Shown here piece after piece: positions 33,372 through 41,968 of a stretch of 64,000 bases of DNA. The translations under genes were made by a program, and so were the position numbers. The first letter of the stretch is position 1. The number at the start of each line of letters is the position of its first letter. The notes beneath the pieces were generated by a model that was not told the origin of the DNA, made no database searches, and saw only the letters and a list, made by a program, of their open reading frames with translations. Source of the DNA: DASSQJ01 sp963730165 (lineage in GTDB: Bacteria; Actinomycetota; Actinomycetes; Actinomycetales; Dermatophilaceae); assembly GCA_963730165.1 (NCBI GenBank), contig CAVSQS010000005.1:620001-684000 (forward strand), in the 5' to 3' direction.

Positions 33372-35410
33372 CCGATCCCGAGACCCTGATGAAGCGCGAC
33401 TTCATCGAGGAGCTGGTCTTCACCGGGTTCGAGCACCAGAGGCGGGACAGCACCACTGAACCGAGGGTGTTCCAGCGCTACACCCAGGACTCTCCGGTGA
33501 TGCCCGACGTGTGGATCGCCTACGGGATGGACCCGTTCGGCCAGCACGACCTGCTCCTGACACCCGTTCTCGACCGGTCCCCCGGCCTGCTGGCGAGAAG
33601 GCTGCGGAAGACCCTCGAGCGACGGCGGTCCGCGCCACCGGCGTACCAGGCGCAGTTCGAGTCGTGGGCGCACGCGGCGGGCGTGGAGACGGTGTCCGGC
33701 AGCGCCGACATCTCGTACAACCAGACCACGGTCGCCCTCAAGCTGCTGTTCCCGGAGCTGGTGCAGCTCGTCCTGCCCCTGACGGCCTGGTGGTGGGAGG
33801 ACCTCGCGCGCAACGAGGACCCGGCCGACCATCCCGTCGCGATCCTCGCCGATCCCTCTCGCGCCGACGAGCTGGAGGATCTTCGACGCGACCTACTCGA
33901 GGCCCTGGACGGCGAGCGGTACGACGCGCAACGACGGCGCGCCACGAGGAACCTCGTCTGGATGGCCCGGGTCGTGGGGACGATCGCGTACTGCGCGGAG
34001 GGGGCGGCCTTCGGGGGGGTCGCGGTGAGCGACCTCGCGCGCCGCAGCGCCGACCCGGAGGCGCTCGTCACCTCGATGTTCGCCCTGTTCGCCGACATGA
34101 CCGACGGGCCCCTCGTTCCGCCCTCGCCGTACCCCCTGTTCAGCGTCAACCGCAACCGCCAGGCACTGACGTCGATCTTCCGCTCGGTCCCGACGGTGAA
34201 GGGCGACGCGGCACAGCAGCTCTTCTCCGTGCGCGGCAGGAACATCACGTGGGCCGTCCTCGACAGCGGCATCGACGCCACGCACCTGGCGTTCCGGACC
34301 CGGGGCCCGGACGGCCGGCCACTGTTCGAACCGGAACCCGGCAAGCCACTGTTCGGTGCCGGACCACACCCGAACAACCGCTCACGGGTGCGCAAGACCT
34401 ACGACTTCACACGGGTGCGGCAGCTGCTGAGCTCCGACCAGAGCTCCCCGTACCTCGAACTGCTGTCGCAGGAGGAGCGGGCCGAGCTGGCGCGCAGCCT
34501 CAAGGTGGGGCGCCTCGTCAACTGGGAGGTGATCGAGCCGGCCCTGGAGGTCAAGCACGACGAGAACTACGAGACCGAGGGCAGGCCCAGGTCCCATCAC
34601 GGGACCCACGTGGCGGGAATCCTGGGGGCGGACTGGCGCGCGGACGACGACCCGGACGACGCGCTGCCGTTCTCGAGCGAGCGCGACGACCGACCCGCGG
34701 TCCGGACGGGAGTGTGCCCGGAGATCAACTTCTACGACCTCCGGGTCGTCGACGAGCAGGGGTACGGCGACGAGTTCTCGATCATCGCCGCCCTGCAGTT
34801 CGTCCGCAGCCTCAACGCCCGACGGGACTACGTGGCGGTGCACGGCGTCAACCTTTCGCTCTCCATCCCCCACCAGGTCGCCAACTACGCCTGTGGGCGC
34901 ACCCCGGTGTGCAACGAGTGCGAGCGACTCGTCGGGGCCGGGACCGTCGTCGTCGCGAGCGCCGGCAACCACGGTCGAGCCCGGTACCTCACCCGCTACG
35001 GGGACGAGGAGGCCTACTCCACCGTGAGCATCACCGACCCGGGCAACGCGGAGGCCGTCATCACCGTCGGCGCGACCCACCGCCAGGACCCCCACACGTA
35101 CGGCGTGAGCTACTTCTCGAGCAGAGGACCGTCCGCTGATGGGCGGATGAAGCCCGACCTGGTGGCCCCCGGCGAGAAGATCTGCTCGACGATCCCCGGC
35201 AACCGGGAGGAGTATCTCGACGGCACCAGCATGGCGGCGCCGCACGTCAGTGGCGCCGCGGCACTCCTCATGTGCCGGTACCCCGAGCTCATCGGGAACC
35301 CCCAGCGCATCAAGGGCGTGCTGTGCGCCACGGCGACCGACCTGGGCAGGGAGCGGTACTTCCAGGGGGCCGGCCTCCTCGACATCCTGCGCGCCCTCCA
35401 GTCGCTGTGA
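33368..35410 (+). CDS. Subtilisin-like S8 peptidase with long N-terminal region
   Basis: A 680-residue protein. The S8 catalytic triad is complete: Asp299 (AVLDSGID), His411 (HGTHVAG) and Ser621 (GTSMAAPHVSG); the oxyanion Asn534 is in ASAGNHG. About 285 residues before the catalytic core have no recognisable domain, and there is no signal peptide. A stretch of about 110 residues separates the Asp and His motifs, longer than usual. Three Cys at 509, 515 and 518 (CGRTPVCNEC) could bind metal. The protein is therefore probably an intracellular, regulated protease. Middle gene of the DUF2235-S8-MBL operon; ATGA overlap with the lipase gene. Confidence 0.9.
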   Translation: MTDPETLMKRDFIEELVFTGFEHQRRDSTTEPRVFQRYTQDSPVMPDVWIAYGMDPFGQHDLLLTPVLDRSPGLLARRLRKTLERRRSAPPAYQAQFESWAHAAGVETVSGSADISYNQTTVALKLLFPELVQLVLPLTAWWWEDLARNEDPADHPVAILADPSRADELEDLRRDLLEALDGERYDAQRRRATRNLVWMARVVGTIAYCAEGAAFGGVAVSDLARRSADPEALVTSMFALFADMTDGPLVPPSPYPLFSVNRNRQALTSIFRSVPTVKGDAAQQLFSVRGRNITWAVLDSGIDATHLAFRTRGPDGRPLFEPEPGKPLFGAGPHPNNRSRVRKTYDFTRVRQLLSSDQSSPYLELLSQEERAELARSLKVGRLVNWEVIEPALEVKHDENYETEGRPRSHHGTHVAGILGADWRADDDPDDALPFSSERDDRPAVRTGVCPEINFYDLRVVDEQGYGDEFSIIAALQFVRSLNARRDYVAVHGVNLSLSIPHQVANYACGRTPVCNECERLVGAGTVVVASAGNHGRARYLTRYGDEEAYSTVSITDPGNAEAVITVGATHRQDPHTYGVSYFSSRGPSADGRMKPDLVAPGEKICSTIPGNREEYLDGTSMAAPHVSGAAALLMCRYPELIGNPQRIKGVLCATATDLGRERYFQGAGLLDILRALQSL

Positions 35411-35444
35411 CGTGGGCGCCGACCGCAACACGCAGGAGGCTCCG

Positions 35445-36608
35445 ATGCTCTTCACCCTGGAGGCCGTCTTCGCCAAGCACGGCGACGCCTTGATCCTCCA
35501 CTACGGCACTGCCACGGACCCGAGCCTGACGGTCATCGACGGCGGGCCTCCGTCCGTGTACGCCGACCACCTCCGCCCGCGCCTCGCGCAGTTGCGGGAG
35601 CGATGCTGCGGGGCGCCCGAGGAGAGCCTGCCGCTCGAGCTCGTGGTCGTGAGCCACATCGACGAGGACCACATCACCGGGATCCTCGACCTCTACGACG
35701 AGGAGCTCTCCGCCGACGCCGACCAGAGGCCATTGCCCTTTGCGATACGGCGACTCTGGCACAACAGCTTCGACGACCTGGCCGGGCCAACGGCTGCCGA
35801 GGTGCAGTCACTCCTCCGGCAGGAGTCGGGCAGCGAGGACGACCTCGCGGTGGTGGCCAGCGTCGGCCAGGGCCTGGCACTGCGCCGGGCCACCGAACGA
35901 CTGGCGACGGGTGCCCTCAACCCCGGCTTCGACGACCTTGTGCTCGCCCGGGCGGCAGGAGACCCCGGAGTACAGCTCGGGCACGGGTTGACATTCCACG
36001 TGCTCAGCCCCACCCCCCAGCGGATCGAGGCCTTCCGCACGCTCTGGCAGCGGTGGCTCGCGACCCGCGCGGAGCGGAGGTCAGCAGCGGAGGTGGCCGC
36101 CATGGAGGACACCTCGCCGTCGAACCTCGCGAGCATCGTCGTCCTCGCCGAGATGGCGGGGCGGCGGATGCTGCTCACCGGGGATGCCCGCGGTGACGAC
36201 GTCACGCGCGGTCTCCGGGAGACCGGACTGATGTCCGACGGGGAGACGTGCCGGGTCGACCTGCTCAAGGTGCCGCACCACGGCAGCAGCCGCAACGTCG
36301 ACGAGGCGTTCTTCCGGGCGGTCCCTGCCGACCACTACGTCTTCTCCGGCGACGGGCGGCACGGCAACCCGGAACCCGAGACCCTGCGCATGCTCGCCGC
36401 GGCCCGGGGGGACGACGAGTACACCGTGCACTTCACCGTGTGCGAGGACGCCGCGGATCACGAGGGCGACGCGGCACGTCGCACCGCTCTCGAGGCGCTG
36501 ATGGGCTGGGTCTCCACCGAGCGACCACCGCGGTGCCGTGTGGCCTTCCGCAGGCCGGAGGACCACTCGATCATGGTGGACCTCGGCGACGAGGCCCTCG
36601 CCTCGTGA
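35445..36608 (+). CDS. MBL-fold metallohydrolase with HxDxDH site
   Basis: A 387-residue hydrolase. The metal motif is SHIDEDHITG (His71, Asp73, Asp75, His76), a variant of HxHxDH in which the second His is Asp. The later LLTGDARGDDV and LLKVPHHGSSRNVDEAFF are typical of the ComEC-like branch. No export signal is seen. CAGGAGG precedes the ATG. It follows the subtilisin gene by 34 nt, a pairing that suggests joint action or regulation. It differs clearly from the MBL protein at 29.2-30.4 kb. Confidence 0.88.
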   Translation: MLFTLEAVFAKHGDALILHYGTATDPSLTVIDGGPPSVYADHLRPRLAQLRERCCGAPEESLPLELVVVSHIDEDHITGILDLYDEELSADADQRPLPFAIRRLWHNSFDDLAGPTAAEVQSLLRQESGSEDDLAVVASVGQGLALRRATERLATGALNPGFDDLVLARAAGDPGVQLGHGLTFHVLSPTPQRIEAFRTLWQRWLATRAERRSAAEVAAMEDTSPSNLASIVVLAEMAGRRMLLTGDARGDDVTRGLRETGLMSDGETCRVDLLKVPHHGSSRNVDEAFFRAVPADHYVFSGDGRHGNPEPETLRMLAAARGDDEYTVHFTVCEDAADHEGDAARRTALEALMGWVSTERPPRCRVAFRRPEDHSIMVDLGDEALAS

Positions 36609-36674
36609 GTGCTGCACCCGCCGGGACGGGCGCGGATCGTGCTCCTACCCTCGGGTGGCCCGACGGCGCGCCCC

Positions 36675-37004
36675 TCAGGTGAGCACGAGGAGCACGACGA
36701 GGACGGCGACGAGGCCGGTGGCCAGGGCCGACCCGACGACGAAGCCGCCTCCGCGCGTGCGCAGCACCGCGAACCCGTGGCGGGTCTCCTCGACGTAGCG
36801 GTTCCGCGAGAGCGCCGCCAGGCCGCTGACCACGCCCGCGGCCAGGAGGGCGACCCCGAGGGTCTGCTGGACATCCGCGTGCACGAGCAGGATCGTGGTG
36901 ACGCCGAAGACCCCACCGAGCCCGAGCAGGGTGATGCCGCGCTGGAGGTGGTTGCGCTCGAAGGGGTACTGCGCACCCCAGAGGCGCCCCGGCCGCGTCG
37001 CCAC
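36675..37004 (-). CDS. DUF202 family membrane protein
   Basis: A 109-residue protein with three hydrophobic helices. RLWGAQYPFERNHLQRGITLLGLGG, then GLAALSRNRYVEETRHGF, fits the DUF202/YidH layout. The GTG complementary to 37002-37004 begins 5 nt after the stop of the other DUF202 gene and has GGGGCTGAGG upstream. The two probably form a complex. Function unknown. Confidence 0.8.
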   Translation of the reverse strand: MATRPGRLWGAQYPFERNHLQRGITLLGLGGVFGVTTILLVHADVQQTLGVALLAAGVVSGLAALSRNRYVEETRHGFAVLRTRGGGFVVGSALATGLVAVLVVLLVLT

Positions 37005-37009
37005 GGGCC

Positions 37010-37417
37010 TCAGCCCCGAGGCGTCACGACGAGGACGACGGTCCCCGCGGCCACGAGCAGCACCGCGAACACGCCGAGGAGCGGGGCGCCGAAACCGGGG
37101 AGCGGGCGCCGGAGCCGGAGCGCGCGCTCGGTCACCCACCACCGACGCACCCCGAGGGTGCACGCGCCGACGGCGACCGCGACGAGACCCAGGGCGATGA
37201 CCTCGCTGCCGTGGCGCGGACGCTCGAGGAAGAGCCGGTCGACCGCCACCGCCGCGGCGAGGAGGGTGACCGCCAGGCGCAGCCAGGCCAGGTAGGTGCG
37301 CTCGTTCGCGAGCGTGTAGAGCGGGTCGGGTTCCTCGCCGTCGTCGTACACGGACTTCGGCGAGCGCGACCCCGGTGGCGCCTGGCTGTCGAACCGCATC
37401 ACCTCGTTGTCCGCCAT
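37010..37417 (-). CDS. DUF202 (YidH-like) membrane protein
   Basis: A 135-residue protein with three membrane helices after a charged N-terminus. The family signature ANERTYLAWLRLAVTLLA is present. A TAGCGT hexamer lies 6 nt before the ATG, suggesting a leaderless transcript shared with the second DUF202 gene. Function unknown. Confidence 0.88.
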   Translation of the reverse strand: MADNEVMRFDSQAPPGSRSPKSVYDDGEEPDPLYTLANERTYLAWLRLAVTLLAAAVAVDRLFLERPRHGSEVIALGLVAVAVGACTLGVRRWWVTERALRLRRPLPGFGAPLLGVFAVLLVAAGTVVLVVTPRG

Positions 37418-37423
37418 GTCGCC

Positions 37424-37429
37424 ACGCTA
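37424..37429 (-). promoter_or_regulatory. -10 element of a probable leaderless promoter (DUF202 pair)
   Basis: TAGCGT on the - strand ends 6 nt before the ATG at 37417, with no ribosome binding site. Confidence 0.4.
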
Positions 37430-37543
37430 GCCCCGGGGGCTGGGGATTTCGTGGGCGCGGCCGGCCGCGCTCCCCACCCCGCGGCGGACGCGCCGTCCGG
37501 TTTCCTGATGGCACGGCCCGGCGCGGGCTTGTCGCGGAGCGAC

Positions 37544-37561
37544 GTCTGGTGGAGACTGCCG
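37544..37561 (+). promoter_or_regulatory. Shared element upstream of the LuxR-type regulator gene
   Basis: GTCTGGTGGAGACTGCCG; 15 of 18 bases match GTCTGGTGGAGGCACCCG at 40415-40432, upstream of the O-methyltransferase gene. The first 11 bases are identical. Possible binding site of the regulator itself. Confidence 0.35.
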
Positions 37562-37635
37562 ACGATGGCGCCGCACGGCACGATCTCCGGCGCGCCTGAC
37601 GGTTCCCCGCCCGGGCGCTCACTGGGTCGAGCCTC

Positions 37636-40335
37636 GTGATCGACCACGAGACGGTCGGACGCGAGGACGTCATCGCGCAGCTCGACCGACTCATCCGCGA
37701 CGTGGCCGCGGGCCGGGGCGCGAGCCTCTCCCTCGTGGGGGGCGCCGGCATCGGCAAGTCGCACCTCGTGCGTGTCGCCCTGCGACGGGCGGGGGAGCTC
37801 GGGGTCGTCACCGTGTCGGGTCGGGCGACCGACCTGGGGACGGCCGAGCCGTACCGTCCGCTCGTCGAGGTCGTGGCCAGGGCGGCGGCCACCGGGGGAG
37901 CCGCGAGTGACTACGAGGACCTGGTGAACCGCCTCGTGTCCGTCGACGACCGAGCGGTCCCCAGCATCAGCCCGATCACGCTCGGTGAGGTCGTGCTCCA
38001 CGTCTGCGGTGGCCGGCTGGTGTCGATCGAGGACCTGCACTGGGCGGACACCGACAGCCTCGCGGCGATCCAGTACGTCGCGGACCACGCCGCGGAGGCC
38101 GGCATCGGGCTGCTGCTGACCGCACGCGACCTCGGCGGCGAGGTCGGGGCGCTGCTGCGGCGGTCGAACGAGGTGGGCGTGGCGACGACGCTGGAGATCT
38201 CGCCCCTGGACCTCCACCAGACGGCCACGTTGACAGCGGCCATCGCCGGACCGATCGGGGATGCTGCCGCGCGCGCCGTGCATCGCTGGTCGGGGGGCGT
38301 CCCCCTCGTCGTCGCCGCGCTGGCCGCCGAGCCCGAGGGCCTCGAAGCGGTGGTCCGCGGCTGGCCGTCGGCGCCCTCGACGTTCGCGGACGTCGTCCTC
38401 GGACGCTTCGGCTCGCTGCGCCCCGAAGCGCGTCAGGTGGTCGCCGCCGCAGCGCTGCTGGGTGACGACATCGCGGTGAGCGACACCGCGATGGTGGCGG
38501 ACGTCGACCGACGCAGCGTGGTCACCGCCCTGCGAGCCGCCGTGGACGTGGGCCTCGTCTCGGCCGACGGCACCCACTTCGTCCACGTGCTCACCCGGAT
38601 CGCGATCCTCGACAGCATGCTCGCCGTCGAGCGGACCGAGCTCGCCGAGCGGGCACTCGAGGCACTCCCCGACGCCCCGCCGGCCTGTCGGGCCCGCCTC
38701 GCCCGCGACGCCGGCCGGACCCTCGAGGCCGCGACGCTCCTCGCCGAGGCCGGGGACGAGGCCGCGAGAATCGGCGCGCTCTCCTCTGCCCAGGAGCTCT
38801 ACCGCCAGTCGCTCGCGCTGCGCGACGACGAGGGGGTTCGCGTCGGCCTGGTCGAAGCGCTGGTCGAGGCCGGCCAGGCCGCGGAGGCCATCGCCGAGAC
38901 CCACGACCTGACGTGCTCCGACGAGGAACACCACCACCGTCTGGTGCTCGCCCGCGTTCGGGCGTTGCGGGACGCCGGGCGCATCCACGACGCCGAGATG
39001 CTCGTCGCGAGCGCCACCGGAGGAGGCCGGGCGGACCGGCAGGTCGAGCTCGCGCTGCTGGCCGTCTCACTCCGTCTGGAGGCGGGAGACGCCGAGTCGG
39101 CCGGCCGGCTGCTTCGTGGGATGCCGGACACCCCCGACGTCCCGGCCCACCTGCGGTACGAGCGATCGACCCTCCAGGGACGGGTGGACCGCGAACGTCA
39201 CGACACGGCTGCCGCGCAGCGAGCCTTCGCCTCGGCCCTCGAGATCGCCGAGCGGATGGGGTCCACGCACCGGGTGGCGGCAGCACGCTTCGAGCTCGGC
39301 ACCATCGACTTCCTCGAGAGTCGCCCGCCGGACCTGCTGGTTCGGGCACGGCGGGACGCCCTCGACGCCGGGGCGCTGCGACTGGCGATCCATGCCGAGC
39401 ACCTGACCCTGACGGGGCTCGCCGAGATCTTCCAGCCACCTGATCTCGACGACGAGGGCGAGGCCCTCGTCGGGCGTTGTCGCCGCCTCGGGCTCGAGCC
39501 CCTCGAGGCGCCACTCATGACGGCGCTCGCGTTCTGGGGGGCCGCCCGCGGGGACGCCGGCACCGTCGACCGGTGGCTGGCCCGCATGGCCGACTCGGGC
39601 CGGGTCGACGAGTGGAGCGAGATGGCCCGGGCCGCCCCGGTGGTGCAGGCGATGGTCACCGAGGACCGCGCCGGCACGCTCGAGGCCCTCAGGGTCGCCG
39701 CACCACACCGCCTCGACGACCCCGGCGGCAAGGTCCCGTGGTGGTTCTGGGGCGACCTCGCGCTCGCCCTCGAGGGTGGAGCTGTCACGCCGCGATCGCC
39801 GACCCGGCCGCTGGGCGTGGCGATCCACACGGCCGCCGGCGCAGTCGGTGCCGCGGTTCTCGGGGACACCGCCGGAGCGGACGACCTCGCGGCGCGTGCC
39901 CTGTGCGCGGCCGAGGACATCCCCGTGGTCCGGGCGATGCTCCAGCGATTCCTGGCCGAGGGTGGCCTGCGCCACGGCTTCGGACGGCCGGTGGACTGGC
40001 TGGCGGAAGCGGTGCCGGTGCTGGAGTCCACCCACCTCGTCGCCATGACCGAGCGCGCTCGGTCCCTTGCCGCGGACGGCGACGAGGTGGCACGTGGTCC
40101 GCTGGCACCACCCGTCCCGCCGGCGTTCGCCGAGCGTGGCGTCACCGAACGCGAGTTCGAGGTGCTGCGCCTTCTCGTCGACGGGCTCGGGTACAGCGAG
40201 ATCGGGGCGCGGGTGCACCTCTCCCCGCGCACCGTCGAGGGGCACGTGGCCCGTGCGCGGGCCAGGTTCGACGGCATCAGCAGGGTCGAGCTGATCGTCC
40301 GAGCCGCCGAGGCGATCGGGCGTCCGCTCGCCTGA
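37636..40335 (+). CDS. LuxR-family transcriptional regulator with AAA ATPase domain (LAL type)
   Basis: An 899-residue regulator. Walker A is GGAGIGKS (about 35-42) and a Walker-B-like IEDLHWAD follows at 131-138, as in MalT-like ATPases. A long helical repeat region (about 330-800) probably binds ligands or partners. The C-terminal LuxR HTH is at about 830-890 (VTEREFEVLRLLVDGLGYSEIG, then HLSPRTVEGHVARARARF). GTG start. It precedes an O-methyltransferase gene on the same strand, its likely target; a shared element lies upstream of both. Confidence 0.9.
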   Translation: MIDHETVGREDVIAQLDRLIRDVAAGRGASLSLVGGAGIGKSHLVRVALRRAGELGVVTVSGRATDLGTAEPYRPLVEVVARAAATGGAASDYEDLVNRLVSVDDRAVPSISPITLGEVVLHVCGGRLVSIEDLHWADTDSLAAIQYVADHAAEAGIGLLLTARDLGGEVGALLRRSNEVGVATTLEISPLDLHQTATLTAAIAGPIGDAAARAVHRWSGGVPLVVAALAAEPEGLEAVVRGWPSAPSTFADVVLGRFGSLRPEARQVVAAAALLGDDIAVSDTAMVADVDRRSVVTALRAAVDVGLVSADGTHFVHVLTRIAILDSMLAVERTELAERALEALPDAPPACRARLARDAGRTLEAATLLAEAGDEAARIGALSSAQELYRQSLALRDDEGVRVGLVEALVEAGQAAEAIAETHDLTCSDEEHHHRLVLARVRALRDAGRIHDAEMLVASATGGGRADRQVELALLAVSLRLEAGDAESAGRLLRGMPDTPDVPAHLRYERSTLQGRVDRERHDTAAAQRAFASALEIAERMGSTHRVAAARFELGTIDFLESRPPDLLVRARRDALDAGALRLAIHAEHLTLTGLAEIFQPPDLDDEGEALVGRCRRLGLEPLEAPLMTALAFWGAARGDAGTVDRWLARMADSGRVDEWSEMARAAPVVQAMVTEDRAGTLEALRVAAPHRLDDPGGKVPWWFWGDLALALEGGAVTPRSPTRPLGVAIHTAAGAVGAAVLGDTAGADDLAARALCAAEDIPVVRAMLQRFLAEGGLRHGFGRPVDWLAEAVPVLESTHLVAMTERARSLAADGDEVARGPLAPPVPPAFAERGVTEREFEVLRLLVDGLGYSEIGARVHLSPRTVEGHVARARARFDGISRVELIVRAAEAIGRPLA

Positions 40336-40414
40336 GGCGACAACGGGGTCACGCTGCGGGGTCCCGGGTGCACGGTCGCGGGGTTTCCCGCTATCGCGCG
40401 CGCCGGATCCGGTG

Positions 40415-40432
40415 GTCTGGTGGAGGCACCCG
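40415..40432 (+). promoter_or_regulatory. Shared element upstream of the O-methyltransferase gene
   Basis: GTCTGGTGGAGGCACCCG, 40 bp before the methyltransferase ATG; partner of the element at 37544-37561 (15/18 identity). Confidence 0.35.
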
Positions 40433-40471
40433 CTCGGACCGACCGAGTGGCGGCGCATCCGGGAGGAAGCC

Positions 40472-41530
40472 ATGACCACGACCATCGAGCCGAGGACGTC
40501 GGTTCCCCCGCACGGTCCGGGCGCCGGGGCTGCACCGCACGCCCCGCAGGTCGCCGTGTCGCTCGCGGGTGGCTTCATCGCCGCGCAGGCCGTCTACTCC
40601 TTCGCCAAGCTGGGGATCTCCGACGCCCTGGGAGACCGGACGGCCACGGTGGGAGAGATCGCCGCTACCGCCGGTACCGACACCGCGGCCACCTACCGGC
40701 TGCTCCGCTCGCTCGGCGCGTTCGGAGCGGTCGACGAGGTCTCGCCCGGCACGTTCCGCCTCACCGACGTCGGCCAGCTCTTCCGCAACCGGCCCGGCTC
40801 GCTCGCGGACCTGACGATGATGTGGATGGAGACCCACTACGCCTGGTTCGGCGGCCTGCAGGAGGCGGTCGCGGACGGCCGACCGGCGTTCGACCGGATC
40901 GAGGGCCGATCGTACTGGGAGTGGCTCGAGGACCACGCCCCCGAGAAGCGCCTGTTCACCAGGGCGATGGCCAGTCTCGGAGCGCAGACCGAGCAGGCGG
41001 CGGTCGACGCGTACGACTTCTCGCCGTTCAGCCGCTTCGTCGACGTCGCCGGCGCCCACGGCTCCCTGCTGAGCACGGTTCTCGACACGGTCCCGGGCGC
41101 CTCGGGCGTCCTCTTCGACCTCCCGCACGTCGTGGCGACGGCCGGGGACGCGCTCCGAGCCCGCGGGCAGCAGGAGCGGATCGAGCTCGTCGGGGGCGAC
41201 TTCTTCGACGGGGTTCCCGCCGGGGGCGACGCCTACCTGCTGCGCTTCATCCTGCACGACTGGGAGGACCCCGACTGCGTTCGGATCCTGAGGTCGATCC
41301 GGGCAGCGATCCCGGACGACGGCACCCTGGTCGTCATCGAGAGCGTCATCCCCCCGGGCAACCAGCCACACCTGGGGAAGCTGCTCGACATGGTGACGCT
41401 CGCGATCGTCCCCGGTCAGGAGCGCACCGCCGGCGAGTTCAGCGACCTCTTCTCCCGCGCCGGGTTCCGCCTCGAGGAGATCGTCCCCACGGCCGCACCG
41501 ACGAGCATCCTCGTCGCCCGTCCGATCTGA
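40472..41530 (+). CDS. Small-molecule SAM-dependent O-methyltransferase
   Basis: A 352-residue methyltransferase of the acetylserotonin/hydroxyneurosporene type used in secondary metabolism. The N-terminal winged helix dimerisation domain (VSLAGGFIAAQAVYSFAKLG) is followed by the SAM motif FVDVAGAHGSLLSTVLD, LFDLPHVVATA, and the catalytic segment LRFILHDWEDPDCVRIL with the general-base His in HDW. Start ATG 40472 with GGGAGGAAGCC upstream. No other biosynthetic genes are close, except a small barrel protein 69 nt downstream. Confidence 0.9.
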   Translation: MTTTIEPRTSVPPHGPGAGAAPHAPQVAVSLAGGFIAAQAVYSFAKLGISDALGDRTATVGEIAATAGTDTAATYRLLRSLGAFGAVDEVSPGTFRLTDVGQLFRNRPGSLADLTMMWMETHYAWFGGLQEAVADGRPAFDRIEGRSYWEWLEDHAPEKRLFTRAMASLGAQTEQAAVDAYDFSPFSRFVDVAGAHGSLLSTVLDTVPGASGVLFDLPHVVATAGDALRARGQQERIELVGGDFFDGVPAGGDAYLLRFILHDWEDPDCVRILRSIRAAIPDDGTLVVIESVIPPGNQPHLGKLLDMVTLAIVPGQERTAGEFSDLFSRAGFRLEEIVPTAAPTSILVARPI

Positions 41531-41599
41531 GCTGCGCCTCCACACCAGGTCGCAGCACCCGTACCCGACACCATCACCACCACCACCGAAGGAGAAATC

Positions 41600-41887
41600 A
41601 TGTCCTACGTCATCACCCACTTCTACGAGGGCGGCACCGAAGAGCAGTACCGGGCCACCGTCGACGCCGTGCACCCCCCGGGCGGTCTCCCCGACGGGCA
41701 GACCCACCACTTCGCCGGTCCGACCGACGGCGGCTGGCTGGTGGTCGCCTCATGGGACTCGAAGCAGTCCAGCGACACCTTCATCGAGGACGTCCTGATG
41801 AAGAAGCTGCCCACCATCCAGGGAGGCCTGCCCGGTCCCCCGCAGGAGCGCTCCGCCGTGGTCGCCAACGAGCTGGCGACGGCCTGA
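41600..41887 (+). CDS. Small dimeric alpha/beta-barrel-like protein
   Basis: A 95-residue protein. MSYVITHFYEGGTEEQYRATVDAVHP, then GGWLVVASWDSKQSSDTFIEDVL, fits the ferredoxin-like ABM/stress-responsive barrel fold found in monooxygenases and cyclases. No catalytic residues can be assigned. GAAGGAG lies 6 nt before the ATG. It is probably cotranscribed with the O-methyltransferase gene, 69 nt upstream, and is followed by a strong terminator. Confidence 0.8.
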   Translation: MSYVITHFYEGGTEEQYRATVDAVHPPGGLPDGQTHHFAGPTDGGWLVVASWDSKQSSDTFIEDVLMKKLPTIQGGLPGPPQERSAVVANELATA

Positions 41888-41894
41888 GCAGCCG

Positions 41895-41930
41895 GGCATC
41901 GGGCGGGACCACTCGGTCCCGCCCGATGCC
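41895..41930. terminator. Bidirectional terminator
   Basis: Perfect 16-bp stem GGCATCGGGCGGGACC with loop ACTC, starting 7 nt after the barrel-protein stop and 38 nt before the convergent zinc-ribbon gene stop. Confidence 0.9.
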
Positions 41931-41968
41931 GTGTGCGCGCATCCGGGCGCACGACGCCCGTGCGCCCG

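Noticed and set aside
31487..35410. 1307-residue open frame ahead of the subtilisin
   Set aside because: The first 627 residues run over the divergent gene and the DUF2235 gene in another frame; the true start is the ATG at 33368 with a 4-bp overlap.
37455..37470. 16-bp palindrome GCGCGGCCGGCCGCGC between the DUF202 and LuxR-type genes
   Set aside because: Made only of G and C in a very GC-rich genome, so chance is likely; no second copy seen.
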